Below the pieces are notes generated by a model. It worked only from the letters and a program-made list of their open reading frames with translations. It was not told the origin of the DNA and did not search any database. Of a DNA stretch of 64,000 bases, positions 61,200 through 64,000 are shown one piece after another. Source of the DNA: Drosophila pseudoobscura (Eukaryota > Arthropoda > Insecta > Diptera > Drosophilidae); NCBI RefSeq assembly GCF_009870125.1, contig NC_046681.1:30340001-30404000 (forward strand), given 5' to 3'. The position numbers and the translations under genes were made by a program. Positions within the stretch are counted from its first letter, which is position 1, and every line of letters starts with the position of its first letter.

Positions 61200-61978
61200 C
61201 TCCTCAGCTGGAAGACTATGCGCCAAATCGGTTTCTTTAGGGGATTGCTTTGGAAGATTAAGTTCTTGATATTGTGCTACTTTGTTTTGGGTCTTCCAGT
61301 ATTGGAGAAAACTTGACAAACTTGCCCGTCTACTACAACTTTTTTCGAGCCATCTTGTACGATTTACTAACTACATATGTATGTTAAATTAATGTTGAAA
61401 ATATATATTAACTAAAGTATATTAAATTAACCCTTTGCGACCGTTATACTTTTACGGGTTTACGGTCATTTTGTAAGTTAGGCTGCATTTTTCTATAAAA
61501 TCCTATAGGGTTGCGAGCTGTCGAAAAACAGAAGAAATTCACCAAGATCGTGATAATATTCTGTTGACAACATTTTTTGGACGTATTTAAATGTAAAATG
61601 GTGGTAGCAAACTATCTGTTGCTTAGGAAGTTACAGCAGAGCGGTAGCTCGAGGCGGAGAGCAGCGCCGTCATGCGCAGTGGATCGTTCTCAATGATGTT
61701 TAGCTAGGCTCACAATGTCCAAGTTCTAGCGTTGGCTACAAAAGCAGTCAGCAAACAGTAATATTCTCAGTCGTTGCTAGAGAGTTGAAAGTTCCTGTTG
61801 TGCCTCAAAGATAGATACGAACAGAAAATGAAAGGAAGGTAGCACAACCAGTCATAGGACATTTCGGACCGGATGCAAGCGTGCGTGACAATTCAAAATT
61901 AAAAGCAAGTGAATAGGCCGACGGCAGCTAGTCAGATAATTGCATTGCGAAAAGTGAGTCCGAAACGGGAGGCTCAGT
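61200..61978. other. Upstream region of the TOG-domain gene
   Basis: No gene recognised. Near 61439-61467 a GACCGT...ACGGTC inverted repeat surrounds TATACTTTTACGGG. An initiator-like TTCTCAGTC lies at about 61766-61773, roughly 205 bp before the start codon, with no TATA box. An in-frame TGA lies shortly upstream of the ATG. Confidence 0.4.
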
Positions 61979-63988
61979 ATGTTCTTTCGACGTATTTTGG
62001 AACGCAAAGATGGCACTAACAGTGTGCCGCTCCCTATAGCGACCACGGCAACGTCAGCGGCCAATAGCACTCGCACTCCGATGAATGACTACAACTGCGA
62101 GGCCAGCGAGAGTGTCACATACGTGAGTGGTACAACGGGAAGCGAAGTCAAGGACAAGAATAACAACCAGTCAGCCAGCGTGGGGGCTGGGCTCCTCCCA
62201 CTAACGAAAATGCAACGACGAACAGAGGCTCCGATAGGTGCAGTGCAACTGACACCACTGTGGGAGCATATTCTTCGCACTCGCCGCCTGCCGGAAACAA
62301 TTTGCCCCAACGCCATGTATGCAGAGTTCCACGAACGCTTACAGGATCCAGAGTGGCAGGTGCGCCAACACGCTCTGCGAGTTCTCGTCGACGTCCTTGT
62401 GGTGATGCAAGACAGGGCCGACAATCACATAGAGGAACACCAGCTGATCGGCCTGCTGGTCGAGAACTTGGGTCACCAGGCGCCCACCGTTCGTAAGGGG
62501 GCCCTCGACTGCCTACGAGTCTATCTTGCTGAAACAGCTATTCCAGAATCGGTCGTACTAAAGATTCTCGACACTGGCTTAACTCCCATGGAGTCTGACC
62601 ACGGCCGACTTAGCTGCGGAGTCCTGCTTTCACTCCCCGCAATACTTCAATCGATTTTGCACACCCCCCAACGGCACTTCATAGTGCAGCAAGCTTTGCA
62701 GCGTGTGGTGGAGCACTTGGACCAACTGGCTCAGCAGGAGATTACGCTGAAGGTTTTGTCCAAAATGAGAGAGATTTTAGGAGTCCATGAATTTGAAGCT
62801 ATTATGAACGCGGTGTGCGGCCACACCGCCCTGTCCAAGTATTATCAGCTGTGTCAGGTATATGGAGTTTGTGAAAAGCCAAATCGCGCAGGAGAAGTCA
62901 AAACGGGAGCGTGGCGAGCTCTGCCGAGGGAACAGAGCTGGAGGAGCAGTAGCACCTCTATCCATCCGTTGGACTCTTCGCTACAGCTGCAGCAACCAAG
63001 CTGTTCTGATAAAGGAAAGGTCATTATGGAGACGGAAATCAAAATCAATGACGACACTGTGACCATGCGCTTGCTGGAGGCGGATACCGAGACAGAAGAG
63101 TACGACAGTCCAGCTCGAGTGTACTCCAAAGATATTGAACCAACAGAGCTTGCTTGCCGAGCACTGATGGGTAGTGCGAGGTCCCATCAGGATCTGAGAG
63201 AAGGGGCAGGAATAGTCCAAGTTATCAGCGATTCTGAATTGGACGAGCATCCTACTGCCGGATCTGAAACCAAGTCCGAGCCCAGCACGCCCTCTCGTGG
63301 GCTAAAGCGAGTGACCTTTGGTGGAGAGATAGTGAAAATGCGTACTCCCGACAGCGACGCGGCTATTTCCTCAAACAATTCCAAACGAACAGGTCAGCCC
63401 ATTCACGGCCCTGCTATAATAACGCTAGATGACTCCTCGGGGTCTCCTCGGCATTTTCCGATAGAGGGTGAACCTGTCGTTAGCATTCCAAGTGCACTCG
63501 GCGATAGCAAGACATCGGCACTGGTCGTGGAAATACCTTATGATAATACCAAACCCCTGCCTCTCCCATTTAGCTCTCAGTCTGTCCGTCCACAGAGCAA
63601 CGTGCAAGCCGATCAGTCAACGGCAAGTCCAAGCTCGTATAGCTCTCCCAAACATCAGACGGAAGAATCGAAATTGACTCCGCCGCCGCAATCACCTCTT
63701 TCCCGTAGTCGCAGCACGAGTCCAGCTGGAAGCAACAATATTAGTCCCAAAGTTCCGCACAAACAGATCGAAGTGCTTCACAATCTTCAACGAGATCCCT
63801 CACCGCGATCTATGCGCCGCATCGAGGACATGACGGAGTCCGTTGCGGTATCGCCATCTCCATCCCCGACTCAATCCTTAAGAGCACGAACCAGCTCCAT
63901 AATGTCGGCGGAGTCACCAGTCACACCGAAATCGTGGGAGGACCTGGACATTGTCAACTACAAAACTCTGATGGACCTCCGATCTGGG
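61979..63988 (+). CDS. TOG/HEAT-domain microtubule regulator-like, first exon (partial)
   Basis: An open frame of 670 codons from ATG 61979 (A at -3, in-frame TGA shortly upstream) to a GTAAGT donor at 63989 in phase 0; the gene continues beyond the window. After a variable N-terminus (MFFRRILERKDGTNSVPL), residues ~85-300 form helical repeats typical of a TOG domain: LTPLWEHILRTRRLPETICP, FHERLQDPEWQVRQHALRVL, LGHQAPTVRKGALDCLRVYL. The rest is Ser/Pro-rich and probably disordered, with SRSRSTSPAG-like patches and a motif SWEDLDIVNYKTLMDLRSG at the end. The layout resembles Crescerin/TOGARAM (FAM179) proteins, which regulate ciliary and cytoplasmic microtubules through TOG arrays; CLASP-like is the alternative. 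Family assignment comes from the helical pattern, not a database match. Confidence 0.8.
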
Positions 63989-64000
63989 GTAAGTTCCGAA

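Overview
The window is eukaryotic nuclear DNA from a Drosophila species. It has short 55-80 nt introns with GT/AG ends beside a few kb-sized ones, TATCGATA-type DRE promoter motifs, CAG/CAA-rich low-complexity coding tails, and a gene set dominated by the giant atypical cadherin fat (ft), with RpL40 in the same interval. From general knowledge, ft and RpL40 lie close together near 24D-24E on D. melanogaster 2L (Muller element B), so this looks like the orthologous interval. The fat protein is clearly diverged from D. melanogaster, and the intergenic repeats would fit an obscura-group-like fly. The species assignment is inference only.

Layout. 1-22.68 kb: no gene recognised; noncoding DNA rich in simple repeats, either intergenic or a long intron. 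22.78-23.5 kb (minus): RpL40, the ubiquitin-L40 fusion, with a 5'UTR intron, a pyrimidine-rich start region and a DRE. 23.9-25.9 kb (plus): a broken chimera joining a Lon-protease N-terminal piece to a golgin-45-like piece across an intron-like junction, bounded by a 54-bp imperfect direct repeat; a relic with a splice-like structure follows. 25.93-27.75 kb (minus): an intact 605-residue ORF with three tandem ~155-aa repeats, not recognised. 27.8-28.0 kb: a divergent promoter with four DRE-like sites. 28.01-30.04 kb (plus): the CLPTM1 homologue, two exons. 30.3-36.8 kb: 5' region of fat with candidate promoter and 5'UTR exons. 36.8-57.3 kb (plus): fat, seven coding exons assembled in frame to 5,213 residues (34 cadherin repeats, 5 EGF, 2 laminin G, one transmembrane segment, ~550-residue cytoplasmic tail). 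57.4-61.3 kb: repeat-rich block with a degenerate satellite-like family and three related copies (one inverted) of an unrecognised spliced sequence. 61.98-63.99 kb (plus): first coding exon, 670 codons, of a TOG/HEAT-domain microtubule-regulator-like gene running off the window.

The genes are unrelated housekeeping or developmental loci, not an operon or pathway. Fat is the receptor for Dachsous in Hippo and planar-polarity signalling. CLPTM1 acts in the ER membrane, RpL40 supplies ubiquitin and a 60S protein, and the TOG-domain gene probably acts on microtubules. The least explained parts are the tandem-repeat protein, the Lon/golgin-45 chimera beside it, and the repeat block downstream of fat. 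I found no clearly new multi-gene system.
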